A stretch of 64,000 nucleotides of DNA, taken from contig MU831962.1 in NCBI GenBank assembly GCA_029204225.1, positions 30,321 through 94,320 on the forward strand, given 5' to 3'. Under the pieces are notes generated by a model, which saw only the letters and a list, made by a program, of their open reading frames with translations, ran no database searches and had not been told where the DNA came from. This DNA is from Diphasiastrum complanatum (Eukaryota > Streptophyta > Lycopodiopsida > Lycopodiales > Lycopodiaceae). Shown piece after piece: positions 31,932 through 44,420 of the stretch (positions are counted from its first letter, which is position 1; the number at the start of each line of letters is the position of its first letter). Made by a program: the position numbers and the translations under genes.

Positions 31932-32872
31932 TTATAATACTGCCTGTGTTTATCAGGATGAATAATGTGACTTTCCGTATGTTTTAGAAAGAATTTACTT
32001 TAACCAGTGCCATGTAATTCTTGAAACTCATTCTAAAATATCATCCCACAGTCCCCCAAATGTTCAATTTAAAAGTGTGTGAAGAAAAATCTCACCTTGT
32101 TCCACACTCTTGTAGGCGTGCCTGTTATTTAGCCAAATGTGGAGATTAGATTGAATTGAATAAAAAAATTGCTTTTTTTAACACGGTTACATCATCTAAC
32201 AAGAAGTTCAAAGCCTTCAGGTTCCATACTAATAATATGCTTTGTACCGGTCACAAATGAAATCAGACTTAATCTTAGATGACTTGCCACTACATTAAGC
32301 TAATAACATTCAAACATGAAGATTTTAAAGACTCCATACTGAGATTATAGACTATGCTTTAGTATTGAGGTTCATTGCACATGACACATTGTCATCAAGT
32401 CTATAATCAGTGGCATCAAAGAATTTTTGTGTAGGAAATAATCTAAGCAAAACTCAGAAAAGAAAAGTCTAAAACTAATGTGATTTAATTCTCCAATTTA
32501 AAACTAGCATCAATTATTATAAGTTAGCACTGTTGTGTTCCCAACACATTAGGCTTGTACATATTGGCAATACATTTTCAGTAAATGTAAATGTAAAAGT
32601 TAATATTCTGCTATTCAACCTATTTATTTTCCTTTGGTAGTCAATACACCTGATTATCTTCTAAAAAATGGGCTTGATATATGCTTTGATATCTTAACCT
32701 TGGAGGGCATCATCAATATTGTCAATGGATTCCATCTGTCATTCAGCAACATCACCATAGGTGGTCAAAGCATCGACACCAATACATGTGGGTGAAGTTT
32801 AGGGATGTAAGCTTAAAGTTGTAAATATCTACGAGTATTTTTCAGAGTAGAGAGCGTAATGTTATTTGCCAT
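31932..32872. other. 3' flank of hydrolase gene, non-coding
   Basis: AT-rich text with no gene seen. Possible 3' processing signals are AATAAT near 31,963 and AATAAA-like text at about 32,160. Nothing else stands out up to the tandem duplication. Confidence 0.5.
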
Positions 32873-33660
32873 AGCAAACAATAAAATTGAGATTTCAATC
32901 ACATAATAGCACATGCAAACGTTTGTATGAAATCGAACAATACGTGTTGATTGGCCAGAAACTAAGAAAAAAATCACATATTGAGAGTGTGACAGCAATC
33001 TAAGACAACAGAGGAATTGATTCATTTGTCAGTTGCATCTTTGATCAATTGAAAAAGCATAGTAGGATCATAGCGTTTAGCGCACAATTTTTCTCAGTGA
33101 TTCCCTTTCGTGATTTGTTTGTTGTATTCCAATAGCTTCAATTTACATATTCTCTATTATTTGTGTATGTGTTTATTATAGCTGAATGCACTCATATTGC
33201 TTTTCTGTCTAAATCAGAAATATTTTTATTGTTAGATTTCATTCTTGAAATCATTTGTAATAGCAAACAATAAAATTGAGATTTCAATCACATAATAACA
33301 CATATGCAAACGTTTGTATGAAATCGAATACGTGTTGATTGGCTAGAAACTAAGAAAAAAAATCACAAATTGAGAGTGTGACAGCAATCTAAGACAACAG
33401 AGGAATTGATTCATCTGTTAGTTGCATCTTCGATCAATTGAAAAAGCATAGTAGGATCATAGCGCTTAGCGTACAACTGTTGTGAATTTTCTCGGTCACA
33501 TGATTCCCTTTCGTGATTTGATTGTTGTATTCCAATATTTTCAATTTACATACTCTCTATTATTTGTGTATGTGTTTATAATAGTTGAATGCACTCATAT
33601 TGCCTTTCTGTTTAAAAAATATTCTTATTGTTAGATTTCATTCTTGAAATCATTTGTAAT
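32873..33660. repeat. Tandem duplication of a ~390-base unit
   Basis: Unit one (32,873-33,261) and unit two (33,262-33,660) both start AGCAAACAATAAAATTGAG and end ATTCTTGAAATCATTTGTAA. They are nearly identical apart from small indels, including an insert GTTGTGAAT-type near 33,478. No protein is encoded. The origin is unknown; it could be a local duplication or a dimer of a longer satellite. Confidence 0.92.
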
Positions 33661-34480
33661 GTGGAACTATTTTGACATTTTTACTTGCATTATTGAGACA
33701 ATATCAGAGGTATCAAGATCGTCTGTAGAAATACATGTATTGTCGAAACAATATCGAGAAATTATCGAACAAAGTTCAAATTGACTCACATTGTCGAGGG
33801 TTCCAAATTCTCCAAAAACCAGATCGTATAATGTAGTTTTATTCTCTACATTTTGAGTCCAATTCCGTAGCTGCACATGGCATTTGCCATGTATAAAAAA
33901 ACATTCCGTTAGGGCTATGCCATCAAAACTCATAAATAGATTATTCGATCAGTTGAGTTTTAAGTTGTTAATTTGTTTTCAGAGGAGTCATTGTTCGTCT
34001 TCTCTTCTTTGTTTTGTTAGACTGATTAGCAATAAGCTATCATCTTCATAGTCTTTGTAAGAACAAAATTTTTAGCAGAATAAGATGTGCTATTATTATA
34101 GTGCAATCATAGTAGACAAGTGGAAGCATTCAGCTACTATAATTTAGCATTCAACAATACAGACTATTTTTGACACACTTTTTGTCTTGTTCTACCGTTT
34201 TGTTATTCATGCTTATCGCGATCTGAGTTCTAATTTTAAATACTAGAAACTGATCCTTTTGTCATTCATTTTTTGCACTTGTGAATGATAGTATAGCTGT
34301 ATTTGTCATTTTAGCAAATCTGTTTTGTTATTATAGTAACTATCGTTGTTATCGACTATTATAGTCGACAATCACTGTGGAATGGTTATTCTGTTAAACT
34401 TTCACAATTCTAGCTTGACCAATTTTGGTCATATTGCTTGAAAATTGTATTATGGTCATGTTGTGGCTTGTCACACGTGC
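33661..34480. other. Unassigned non-coding region
   Basis: AT-rich text with no domain. A minus-strand open frame of 88 codons (33,933-33,667) has no recognisable motif and could be chance. Confidence 0.4.
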
Positions 34481-36378
34481 CAAAGAGTATCGTAATAGCA
34501 TACGATACTCTTTGTAAGTCTAATTCTTAACCTAGCATAGGAGTGGCGCCTTTGGAATGAGTCCAAATAGTGTTTGGATATGCTAGAGAATTCTAGGATC
34601 TAAAAATAGCATATTTTACATTGGTTTTGGGTTGCAAAATCTTGACCCCAAGTTAGGGTGGATCCAATGACCTATTAGGGTAGATGTTAGGGTTAGGGTA
34701 TGATAAGTTCAGAGGTGCCCTAATATGCTCAGATCCGAGCTTGAAAAGTATAAATGTATGATGGGATTTTCATCCAAATATCAAGGAAAATTGAGTTTTT
34801 CCACTTTTATAATCATTGTCTTTTGGTGGCGAGTTCTAGCTATTGGATGTGAGTGTTCTTATGCATTAATTGCTTGGTTTGAAAGGTACTGAACCTATTT
34901 ACAGGTCTGAGAAGCTTGATGTACTTTACTTTGGTTCATTTGATCAAATCTATGTGCCTAATGTGGAGTTAAATGCCAAATTTGCTAGTTTTGGCAACTA
35001 GTCTTGATTCTAGCTCATAGTTTGGATCTAGATCTTTGATTTGTGCATCCTCCATCACTTTTAGGATTGATTGGGATTCATTTTGCTATAAAATTTTGTC
35101 ATGGTATCAGAGCCTAATCAAAAGTGAGCTTTAGATTTGATTTTCTCAAGCTTAGATCCTAGATTTGAGTAGTATTGGCTTTGCCCTTGCTACTAGTTGC
35201 TAATCTAGTGATTGTACCTTCAAATTTGGTTTCATTTGAGTGATAATAGATCAAAGAGAACTTGTTTTGCTGATTTATAGCTGCAGGAACCGAAATTGAC
35301 CCATTTCCATTCAACCAAACCAAATTAGAAAGTCATTAGAGGAGTTCTAAATCCAAAAAAGACCCTTTGTAAAGATTCTTTTTATATTTTTTCTCTATTT
35401 TTTCTTACACATGGACCAATCAAAACACTCAAATTTGAAATCTACGTAACGTAACTTTTTGAGTCCACACTAAAAATGACATAACTTGTTAGTGGTAAGT
35501 CCAAATTTAGTGAAGTTTGGTGCATTGGAAAGCGCTCAACAAGGGCTTTCCAATGATATCTTACATGACATACTTCTGAACTACGATTAAAAAGTTATGG
35601 CAAGTCAAAAGTATTAGTGTTATAATATTTTAATAATATAAACTACATCTTGCACAAATTCTTAAAGGGTCTTTTTGGAGCTCAAAACTCCTCTAATGTC
35701 TTATGAGTTGAATCTTGGAGTACATGTCTCCTAATAGAGATTTTCATAAGGATTTGAATGCCACCACTCTTTAGAAGCTTAAATTAGTCATTTGAGAGCT
35801 TAATTAAGTCGTTCTTAGGCTTCTTAAGGTCCTAAAATACACCTTTTATGTTCAGATCAAGTGTTTTGATGATTTTTTCATCTAGAAATGCAAAACTAGT
35901 GAAAATTGTGTTTCTATTCTACTCGGTTTTGGATAGGTTTGTGATTGAATATGTCAATGTGATTCAACTTGAATTTAGGAGGCTTTATTTGTAAGACATT
36001 TGTGTGTTATAAAGTCCTTTTGGTTCAGTATAGGTGGATTCACCCTTCTTGTGAAGTCGAGATCAAGGAGGAGACTAGTTTTGATCAAATCTATGGTAAA
36101 TTTGGATCTAGTTTGGATTAGAAGATAGATCAAGCTCAAGATCACCTTAGATCTTGTTGAGAAATCAGAGAGTGATTCATCTCAGGTCCCAAAGAGAGTG
36201 GGATAGCTAGTAGTGATCATATCTTGTACAATCTATCTTGTTTCTTTGAATCTATCTCCCTATCATTGAAGATGACATCCATAAGTGCCTATCTTTTGGA
36301 TTCTAGTGATAGATTGAACTCTTCAAATTATTCGATATAAAAGGTTGCCATTATCTTTATGGGAATTCTCATATTTTG
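34480..36378 (+). mobile_element. LTR, leader and gag start of a copia-like element
   Basis: Text up to 35,101 ends AAATTTTGTCA and is followed at once by TGGTATCAGAGCC (35,102-35,114), a primer binding site. So 35,101 is the inner edge of a plus-strand LTR whose outer edge I cannot fix. The leader that follows is interrupted by a MITE (35,334-35,698). At 36,271 an ATG opens MTSISAYLLDSSDRLNSSNY, a copia Gag start in which the usual Trp after NYxI is replaced by a stop. The frame is lost at the (CA)n tract. Most of the element is missing. Confidence 0.68.
35334..35698. mobile_element. MITE with ~40-base terminal inverted repeats
   Basis: The left end CATTAGAGGAGTTCTAAATC and following AAAAAAGACCCTTTGTAAAG are mirrored at the right end: reverse complement CATTAGAGGAGTTTTGAGCT, then CCAAAAAGACCCTTTAAGAA. 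Length is about 365 bases, with no coding potential. A clear target duplication is not visible. The left half recurs at 43,325-43,495, which shows it is a mobile family. The middle includes GGAAAGCGCTCAAC and GGGCTTTCC, a small second inverted pair. Confidence 0.8.
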
Positions 36379-36388
36379 ACCCACCCCT

Positions 36389-36390
<2 letters not shown>

Positions 36391-36428
<38 letters not shown>
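36391..36428. repeat. (CA)19 microsatellite
   Basis: A clean CA run of 38 bases at the point where the gag remnant breaks off. Confidence 0.97.
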
Positions 36429-36430
<2 letters not shown>

Positions 36431-36888
36431 CAAAGCTTTGGCATATACATGAAATGGTTTTCCTTCATTTTGCGCTAAACCGGGTTTTTTTTATATTATG
36501 TGATACCATTTTAAACTCATGATTCAGGCTCTTTTGTTGAGACGGTTTTTTTTTTTTCAAAGTGCCATATCAAATATGCAAGATTGAATACATTGAAAAT
36601 TTCAGTGTGGCCAATGATGTTTGCAAGAAAAATAAAACTTGTAGTAAAAAGTTTTGAAAGATTTTTCCATTTTCGGTTTACCGATAATTGTGTTATGCAG
36701 ATGCAATTTACATTAACAACTGATAACATAGATGGTGAAACAAAAATCACACACATATATATATTTCGATCCTTGAAAAAAAGTACATTAAGTTTTGTTC
36801 TTAAGAAAGGGCTTGAAACAAAATCCCTTTCTTCCTACTTGCTACATCAAAACTAAAAGGTAAATTAAAATACATTAAACATTAAACT
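36429..36888. other. Unassigned short region
   Basis: AT-rich text between the CA tract and a minus-strand Gag. The open stretches seen on both strands have no known motif. Confidence 0.35.
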
Positions 36889-37656
36889 TCAATCAAACAA
36901 AGACTTCTTAATTGTCATCGTCCGAATCCGAGTCTTGTACGGAAGCTTGCCACCTTCTTTGGCTTTGTCCTTCTTGAAGTGTTGTTGTCCTTTGCCCTTG
37001 CCTCTTGACTTGTCTCTGATGAAGAGTGCTTTGTCATCTCCACCATCTTTCAATGAAAGTCTATTGATCATCAGCATCTTGTTCTCTTGCCTCCTTTCTT
37101 CAACAATGAGAACACCTTGCAGTGTCTCCAAGGATGGAAGATCCTCTCTGACAGCATAAGTCTGCACAATATTGTCATACTCATCTCTAAGTCCATTTAG
37201 GACTACTTGAACAAGTTCAATGTTCTTAAGAGCATCACTAATACCAGCTAACTCTTGATGAAGATCCTTAACTCTCATGACATATGATGAAGCACTCTCA
37301 TCTACTCTCTGTTAAATTAGGAATATTTGGTTTCTAAGTGTAAGCAATCTAGAAGTATTTTTGATTTCATAGATTGTTTTTAGAGTATCCCAAGCTTCCT
37401 TGGTAGTGGTGCATGTACTGATCTCTCTTAACACTTCATTGGTAACATTCATTTTTATAAAATGAAGGGCAATTCTGGTTTTTTTGTGAAATGCTGCAGC
37501 TTCATCAGGTGCAATAGGTTCTTCTTCAGCTCCACTCACAATATCCATTACATCCTATAGAATCAATAATGATTCCATTCTGATCTTCCACATTGCATAA
37601 TTAGAAGATGTTAATCTCTCAGTGTGCTCTAAAAAATGTGAACCAGATGAAGACAT
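36889..37656 (-). pseudogene. Ty1/copia gag
   Basis: The minus-strand ATG at 37,656 opens MSSSGSHFLEHTERLTSSNY and AMWKIRMESLLI, followed by an in-frame TAG (near 37,556). It continues with KKTRIALHFIKMNVTNEVLR, TTKEAWDTLKTIYEIKNTSR, then after another break LVQVVLNGLRDEYDNIVQTY and a Lys/Gly-rich tail. This is the copia Gag core. The zinc knuckle and all of pol are missing. It lies head-to-head with the plus-strand copia at 38,225 but is not part of it. Confidence 0.85.
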
Positions 37657-38224
37657 CTTCACTATGAGAAATTCTAGTAATGATAAAAAATGGAGTTGAG
37701 AGGATGTTGCTTGCTATCTCAATCTAGGATCTAGCACAGATGTTGATCCAACCTATGAAATCTAGCAACAGATGTGAGAACAAATTCTCAACACAGAAAT
37801 CAATCTATCTTGAATTTGGATCTTGCTTCAGTCACAAAAAAGAAGCACATGCAAGCAAGAAGTCTATATCTTCCACGAGTTTCAAAGTACTGATAAACTC
37901 TCTAGGAACTTACTTTCAACTCAAACACAGTAATATGTGTGAAATGAAAAGTCTAAGACCTCTGAACACTCACTTCTATCCAATTCTACTTGATTGACAA
38001 TGAAAAATGATGAAATTGGTGAAACAGACAAATGTGTGCTCACTTTGGCATATCCCACGAGTTGAGTACCCTCTCAAACTCTCTGATTGCCTAAGACTCT
38101 TCTAAAAACAAATCAAATTGATTTAGAAACAAGAGCAACACATTCTACTCTTCAATACCTATCCAACAAGCTATAGAACATCAAATTTGGATCATTCCTT
38201 GAGAAGTAGCACTCATTAATGAGG
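37657..38224. other. Leader-like non-coding region between two copia pieces
   Basis: No gene seen. On the minus strand it would be the leader of the Gag at 37,656, but I find no primer binding site in it. Confidence 0.4.
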
Positions 38225-40560
38225 GCTAAAGAGCAGTCAAACCTGCAGACTAAGAAGAAGTTGTTTTGCAGATATTGCAAGAGAAACAACCACAAGATTT
38301 AAGACTGTCGGATACTACAAGCAAAGAACAACAACAAGGGACAGTCAAATCAAGTGGCCAATGCAGCTACAGAAATTCCACAGCCCATTCAAGAAGCGAA
38401 TCATGATGCTTTCATGACCAGTCATCAAGGAGCATCCAACGACAGTTCTTGGTTCCTGGATTCCGGTGCTACTCAGCATATGACCAGTCTCATTGGCTGT
38501 TTCGAGTCCTATACACCTTATAGTATTAATAATTACGTTCACCTTGGCGACAATAGCACACAAGCTATTTAAGGTGAAGGTACTGTAAGATTAAGCTTTG
38601 CAAATGATCAGTCTAAGCTACTTTCTAAAGTAGAATCACAGATCTAGGACATAAAGTAGAATTCGAATGTCATCAATGCAAAGTAGTTGATAGGACAGGC
38701 AAGATCCTAGCACTCAAAAGAGGCATAGATACTTGTATAGATTGAGTCATTGCTTTTCTGCCTCTAGTAAGGCAGTCCGTACTTCTATTCAAGCAAATAA
38801 AAATTTACTTTGGCATTATAGACTTGGTCACTTGAATCATGCTTCTGTACCATGCTTCTGTATAGCAAATGTCTAAACATTCTATTGTTCTTGATCTAGA
38901 CTATCCTGATAATAAAGTCGAATTACCTGTCTGTCAAGACTGTTTAGTTGGTAAACAGACTAAGAAATCATTTAGATTAAGCCATCAACATATTGCTAGA
39001 GGATTGTTAGATGTTGTACATACAGACATTTGTGGCTCAATGAAAAATCCTTCTCTGAAGGATGCAAAGTATTTTATAACTTTTATTGATGAATTCTCTA
39101 GAAGAACTATGGTATGTTTTATCAAGAAGAAATCAGAAGTTTTTAATTGCTTCAAAATCTTCAAGGAGTGTGTAGAGAAAGAGACTCAAAGCCTTGAGGT
39201 TTGACAATGGTGGAGAGTATATCTCTACCGAATTTAAGGAATACTGCCAAAGCCAAGGCATTGAGCAACAATTTATCACTCCTTATTCTCCTCAGTCAAA
39301 TGGCTTGGCCAAGAGGAAGAACTATACTCTGGTGGAATCAACTAAATGTATGCTGGCACATGCATCACTGCCCAAGAGCTTCTAGGCCGAAGCTATCTCC
39401 ACTGTAGCTTATGTCCAGAACATATGTTCAACCAAGGTCCTCTCAAGCAGAACACCATGAGATGTGGACTAACTCTAAGCCTTCTGTGAAGAACCTATGA
39501 GTGTTTGGATGCATTGCCTACGTGTAGATCATCCCAAAAGAGATGAGGAAGAAATTTGACTTCCAAGGTCTCATCTGACAACACGTACAAGCTATACGAT
39601 CCTGATACCCAGCAGATATTGTTCAGCCGGGATATAGTCTTTATTGAGGATCAGTTCATCGACATCAAAGGCAAAGACATTGTTCCAGGAAAACCTTTAA
39701 CACCTTCCATTGACACGTCAATCCGATCTTTAGGTTCAAGCGTGTCCATCGTCAATCCACTACTTGACAGCGAGTCAGACGAAGATGTTGTTGCTATCCA
39801 GTAACAAGTCCCAAGAATGGTTCATCAGTCAATTCCTCCAAGAAGATCAAGCCAAGTGCGCACACAGCCCACAAGGTATACTCCTGAGTCTGCCTGTCTT
39901 TTGATACAAGAACCAATGACAGTCGAAGAGGCACTTAGCCAACCAGACTTTGATCTCTGGAGAGAAGCCATGGACAGAGAGTATTCCTCTTTGATCAAGA
40001 ACCAGACGTGGTCATTAGTCGAAGCTCCTATTGGCTGCAATCTTATCGATTACAAATGGATCTTTAAGATCAAGTACAGTGCCAATGGAGCGATTGGTCA
40101 AAGGAAGGCAAGACTGGTAGCACAAGGATTCACTCATATTCCCAATGTTGACTACAATGAGACTTTCAGTCCAGTAGTCAAACACTCAGTTATAGAAGAA
40201 GAACATCTACATGGTCCAGCCCAAAGGATACGTTTTGGAAGGTATGAAGAATCATGTCTGTAAACTCCATAAAGCACTTTACGGCTTAAAATAGTCTGCT
40301 AGAGCTTGGTTTCATAGGATCAACACATTCCTAATCCAACAAGGTTTCCAACCAAACACTGCTGATTGCCATGTCTATTCCAAGTTGGTGCAGGAATCCT
40401 TCATTATCATTACCTTATACATGGATGATACGTTGCTTTTCAGCAACAATACCAATTTGCTTAAGGGTGCTAAATAGATGCTGTTTTTTTGAGTTCGACA
40501 TGACTGATTTGGGTGAAGCTCACTTCTGTCTGGGCATTCAAATCAAAAGGATGCATGGCC
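38225..40560 (+). pseudogene. Ty1/copia gag-pol fragment
   Basis: The plus strand encodes a zinc knuckle CRYCKRNNHKI-stop-DC, the protease WFLDSGATQHMTS, a pre-integrase with LPVCQDCLVGKQTKKSF, integrase core pieces (VVHTDICGSMKNPSL, FITFIDEFSRR; LRFDNGGEYISTEF; SPQSNGLAKRKN with Ala-Lys for the usual Ala-Glu), and RT with KWIFKIKYSANGAIGQRKAR and NETFSPVVKHSV. After a deletion near 40,195 come SARAWFHRINTFLIQQGF, catalytic LYMDDTLLFS and DLGEAHFCLGIQIKR. At least six stops or frame changes are present. It ends at about 40,560 without RNase H. It is the same family as the minus-strand fragment at 1,933-3,008. Confidence 0.88.
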
Positions 40561-40815
40561 CTCCCCATGCATACATCTAAGGGGCCCACTCCAAATTCAA
40601 ATTATACTTTACCAACACACATAGTGTTTTGAAGTGCATGTACATACTTTCATGGTGAAAGGTGTTAAACAAATGAGACTTTCATTATCAAAAAATTGAA
40701 GGGTGCTCTAAGGAAGTTTTAAATTATCAGACTTTCCCCGGGAAAGGTTGAAATAAAAATGCATTTCTATGAAGATCGGCCTCCATTGCCCATCAACGAC
40801 GGGCACTCTTTACTA

Positions 40816-40816
<1 letters not shown>
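40561..40816. other. Unassigned region
   Basis: No feature seen between the copia end and the TA/TG microsatellite. Confidence 0.4.
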
Positions 40817-40861
<45 letters not shown>

Positions 40862-40863
40862 AC

Positions 40864-40895
<32 letters not shown>

Positions 40896-40908
40896 ATACG
40901 TATATATA

Positions 40909-40987
<79 letters not shown>
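40817..40987. repeat. Compound (TA)n/(TG)n microsatellite
   Basis: Alternating TA runs (40,817-40,859; 40,921-40,987) surround TG runs (40,872-40,895; 40,908-40,920). All frames through it are low complexity and not genes. Confidence 0.97.
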
Positions 40988-40989
<2 letters not shown>

Positions 40990-41433
40990 TTGTGTGTGTA
41001 TGCGTATATACCATATGCATTGCATCAATGGGCTTGTTGAATACATCCATGGTCCCAACCATGGGCTCCCATTATGTGTAATTCACACCATATCAGTATC
41101 ATCGAAACATGCATGCCATATGATGTCAAAAATATAAGAAGCCCTTCAATTTGAAATTTACTATACAAATCAAATGCAGATTTACTATACACGTCAAATG
41201 CAAACGTTCAAGCAAGCTTGGATGTCACATGTCACACGTGGCTCAAACTTTCATGGTTGTTGAAAGAGTCAACATTGTTGTGAGTACTGTGGTGGGGCAC
41301 CATCTTATGTTTTGGAATTGTTAGGTATTTAATGATTGTCTCTTCTCAAGTCTCTTCTACATAGGTTGTCTGCATTCAAGCCTACACATGCTAGAATTGG
41401 TACAATCATGATTTGCCTCTCGATTGTTTAGTA
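40988..41433. other. Unassigned region
   Basis: No gene or clear repeat seen. Confidence 0.35.
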
Positions 41434-41556
41434 TTTTTTTTTGTCTCAAGTCACATCTTATGTCATGACTTTCATCTCGATTGTTTAGTTTTTGCTTGTC
41501 TCAAGTAGCATCTTATTAAGTCATGACATAAGATGTTACTTGAGAGACAAAAAAAT
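41434..41556. repeat. Foldback (inverted repeat) element
   Basis: The left arm 41,434-41,472 (TTGTCTCAAGTCACATCTTA then TGTCATGACTT) and right arm 41,518-41,556 are reverse complements with one mismatch and a 2-base insertion. The 45-base spacer contains a second direct copy of GTCTCAAGTAGCATCTTA. Just right, AATCCCATTCTAGCA occurs twice (about 41,554 and 41,589). It looks like a small foldback transposon or MITE piece. Confidence 0.75.
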
Positions 41557-41899
41557 CCCATTCTAGCATGTGGAGCCTTGAGAAAAAATCCCATTCTAGC
41601 ACGTGAGCCTTGAGAAAAGACAACTGCTACAAGCTCCAGAAATTAAGAGTCTATGGGATTGGAAAAAGACAATGGGAGCTACTTTAGACTCAAAAAATAT
41701 AAGATGCTTTTCCACCATATGAATTTTTTGGCAACAATAATGACTTATTTAACAACCATTGAAAATTCAACCATGGATAATATCGGTGACATCCATGTGG
41801 CCAAGCTTAAGAGATATAATGCTCAGGGCTCGCCATCACAATAAGTCGGAGGCATTGGGGCTAGGTGATCTTGGTAGGTGCTAGTCGTGTCACTTATTT

Positions 41900-43161
41900 G
41901 TGTTCAATTGTAGTGCTTCTACTTTTCTTAAGATGGAATTTTCTGCGCAAGTAAATTTGTGGATTATGTTTGGGTTGCTAAGCTATTTTTCTCTTATGCT
42001 TACTATCGATTCAACTACTATAGCAATGTCAGAAACAACAACAAAAGCTTCATTTTGTGTGACTCAAGATCGAGATGCACTTTTGAATCTCAAGTCCATT
42101 TTGAACCAAGAGTCCAAGTGCTTGCAGTCATGAGAGGGCCAAGAATGTTGTGGTTGGACTAATGTAAGATGTGACACAACTAGCGGTCGTGTCACCAAGC
42201 TCACACTAGTTTCATGTGACTTGTATGGCAACATCCCGCCATCGATGGGCAACTTGTCGCATCTGTAGTCACTCAATTTTCAATACAACCACTTCACAGG
42301 CTTTCTTCCAGATGAGCTTGGAAATATTCTAAGGCTTCAGAATCTCAATCTGGATTCAAATTATTTGCAGGGAAGCATACCTTCTTCCTTAGGCAATCTC
42401 TTTAATTTGAGAAAATTAAATCTTGGATTTAATCAGCTAAGTGGGCAAATTCCTGTAAATCTTGGCAAATTATATAAGCTCATTAAATTAGAGCTCTTTT
42501 CTAATTCACTAACAAGTACAATTCCAATGGAGCTAGGAAATTTCTCACAACTTCGAATCTTCTAGAAAATTTCTTGCATGGAGTCATACCTGCATCACTA
42601 GGAAATCTTAGCCGTCTTGAATATTTATATCTTTCTGAAATTTTTGTAAGTGGTCAAGTTCCCTCAGAGCTTGGAAAGTTAAGCAAGCTCAAAATACTCT
42701 ATCTCTCATTCAATAATCTTAGCGCTCCTCTCCCGGCATCCTTGTGTGGGCTTACAAGTATACAAGAATTCCATCTACATGTAAATGAACTCACCGGTGT
42801 TCTACCTTCCACTTTTGAAAATTTGAAGACAATGACGATTTTTATTCTGGAGTCTAACAAATTTGACGGTCCTATTCCTTACTTTTTAGCCTCACTTTTC
42901 AACTTGATGGTTATTAATTTTAGCTACAACTTGCTAAGTGGGACTATTCCAACATTTCTTGACCTCCTTTCCACTATTAGACAATTGAGTCTAGATAGAA
43001 TTGCTCTTGTTGGGTCCATTCCTGATTTCTTCTTCACATCACTTCCAAAACTAGACCTTCTTTCTCTTTCTAACAACCATCTAACAGGTGAGATCTCTAT
43101 ACTGAGCTACCAAAATCATTTAAGCTATTTCTCTTCATTGTCAGATCAACAATGCCACTGA
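41900..43161 (+). pseudogene. LRR receptor-like protein pseudogene
   Basis: From ATG 41,933 or 41,900 the frame has a hydrophobic signal peptide (FGLLSYFSLMLTI), then an LRRNT_2 cap beginning CVTQDRDALLNLKSIL and ending ECCGWTNVRCD. A TGA (42,131-42,133) stands where the cap normally has Trp, and a TAG near 42,267 breaks the second repeat. Plant-type extracellular leucine-rich repeats follow (LQGSIPSSLGNLFNLRKLNL, LSGQIPVNLGKLYKL). After a frame change near 42,566 come GVIPASLGNLSRLEYLYL, GQVPSELGKLSKL, LTGVLPSTFENLKT and SGTIPTFLDLL, up to TGA at 43,161. No transmembrane segment or kinase follows. Intact relatives are cell-surface receptors; three breaks make this one dead. Confidence 0.9.
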
Positions 43162-43324
43162 TTTTTTATGGTATTCCTTTACTCATGTTAAACTTGTAGA
43201 AAACATCTCTCTTCCCTTGATCTTGAACGTTGGGATATTGTGGCCTTTGTAAAAAGGAAGGATTCCCGTAACTAAAGGCCAAGATTACTACCAATTTTCA
43301 AATTTCTCTTTTCTAGTATTAGGT

Positions 43325-43495
43325 CAATCATTAGAGGAGTTCTAAATCCAAAAAAGACCCTCTGTAAAGATTTTTTTTATATTTTTTCTCAAATTTTTCT
43401 TACACATGGACCAATAAAAAAAAAACACTTAAATTTGAAATCTACGTAACGTAACTTTTTGAGTCCACATTTTGATTCCACACTAAAAATGACAC
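43325..43495. mobile_element. Half copy of MITE family
   Basis: Starts CATTAGAGGAGTTCTAAATC and matches the left half of 35,334-35,698 through GTAACTTTTTGAGTCCACA and CACTAAAAATGACA, then diverges. The right terminal repeat is missing. Confidence 0.8.
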
Positions 43496-44420
43496 AAGAT
43501 AGTTATGCTTAGTTACATTATGGGCATTGTCTATAAGTAGGCAAGAGACATCACTTTTAGGATCTTTTAGCTCATTTGAAAATGAAAGAGCTTAGCTTCC
43601 TCTTTATGAACTTGAGTCCACATGAATCACGCTTTATTTAATGCTTTGTAATCATTTGCTCATTTCTAATGTGATGGTGTCTTTTGCTTCTTAAGTATAT
43701 GCTATCATGAATGCTTTGTAATGCTCTTGCTTCTATATTTAATTCCCTTATTATTGCTATTTGCTTGGATTTGGCACATGAAATATGCAGTATCAGAGCC
43801 TAAGATCCATGATTCATCATGAGTCTATGTGAATTTTATTAGATTTGAAGAATTTATTAACAACCAAAGCACTTCAAGAGCAGGCAAAGCAGGTCCATAT
43901 TATCATGGACATATCTTATTTTGATGTTGAAGAAAATCTGCCGCTCCATCCATCACTCTCGCACCCATTACCATCGTTTCTATCCCTCCATCTTTGCCAT
44001 TACCACCCCCATGTCCCTCGCAATAAATGTTCTTTGGACTAACGCCACTTCACCACACCTCCGATAAGTATCCCATCCTTGCCAATCCCAAAGAGCTTTC
44101 AGAGGTGACAAAGCGAACCGTACAGAGCCTATCCGAGACCAGCTACCATTTACACTGGTTGGTGAGCCAACACAAGGAATTGAAAAATGAGGTAGTAGAA
44201 ATGAGTTATAGCAGAGCAGCAGATGCAAATCAAGAAGAAAGAAGATGAGACTGAGGAGAAGAAGATATCAATTATGGAGTTGTCCAAAGTTAGCAATGAA
44301 TGGAAAGCATTGGATCAATATTTTATATTGAATCATCAAGATCAAACCGAAATCCAAGTGAAGCAAAATGATTCCACTAAGTTAAAACAATTGAGGTGGA
44401 AGAAGATTGGACAGTGAATC
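43496..44420 (+). other. Possible LTR end and leader, otherwise unassigned
   Basis: Text near 43,789 reads GCAGTATCAGAGCCTAAGATCC, close to a primer binding site but without the leading TGG. An LTR may therefore end there. Downstream, 44,027-44,420 holds Glu/Lys-rich open stretches with no domain. I cannot assign a gene. Confidence 0.35.

Noticed and set aside
33667-33933. 88-codon minus-strand frame
   Set aside because: Single frame with no recognisable domain and no partner exons; likely chance in AT-rich text.
36391-36428. CRISPR-like or tandem array
   Set aside because: A plain dinucleotide run with no spacers. No CRISPR array is expected or seen in this nuclear plant sequence.
40759-41137. 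Tyr-Ile and Cys-Val repeat open frames
   Set aside because: Translation of the TA/TG microsatellite, with no start context or flanking coding signal.
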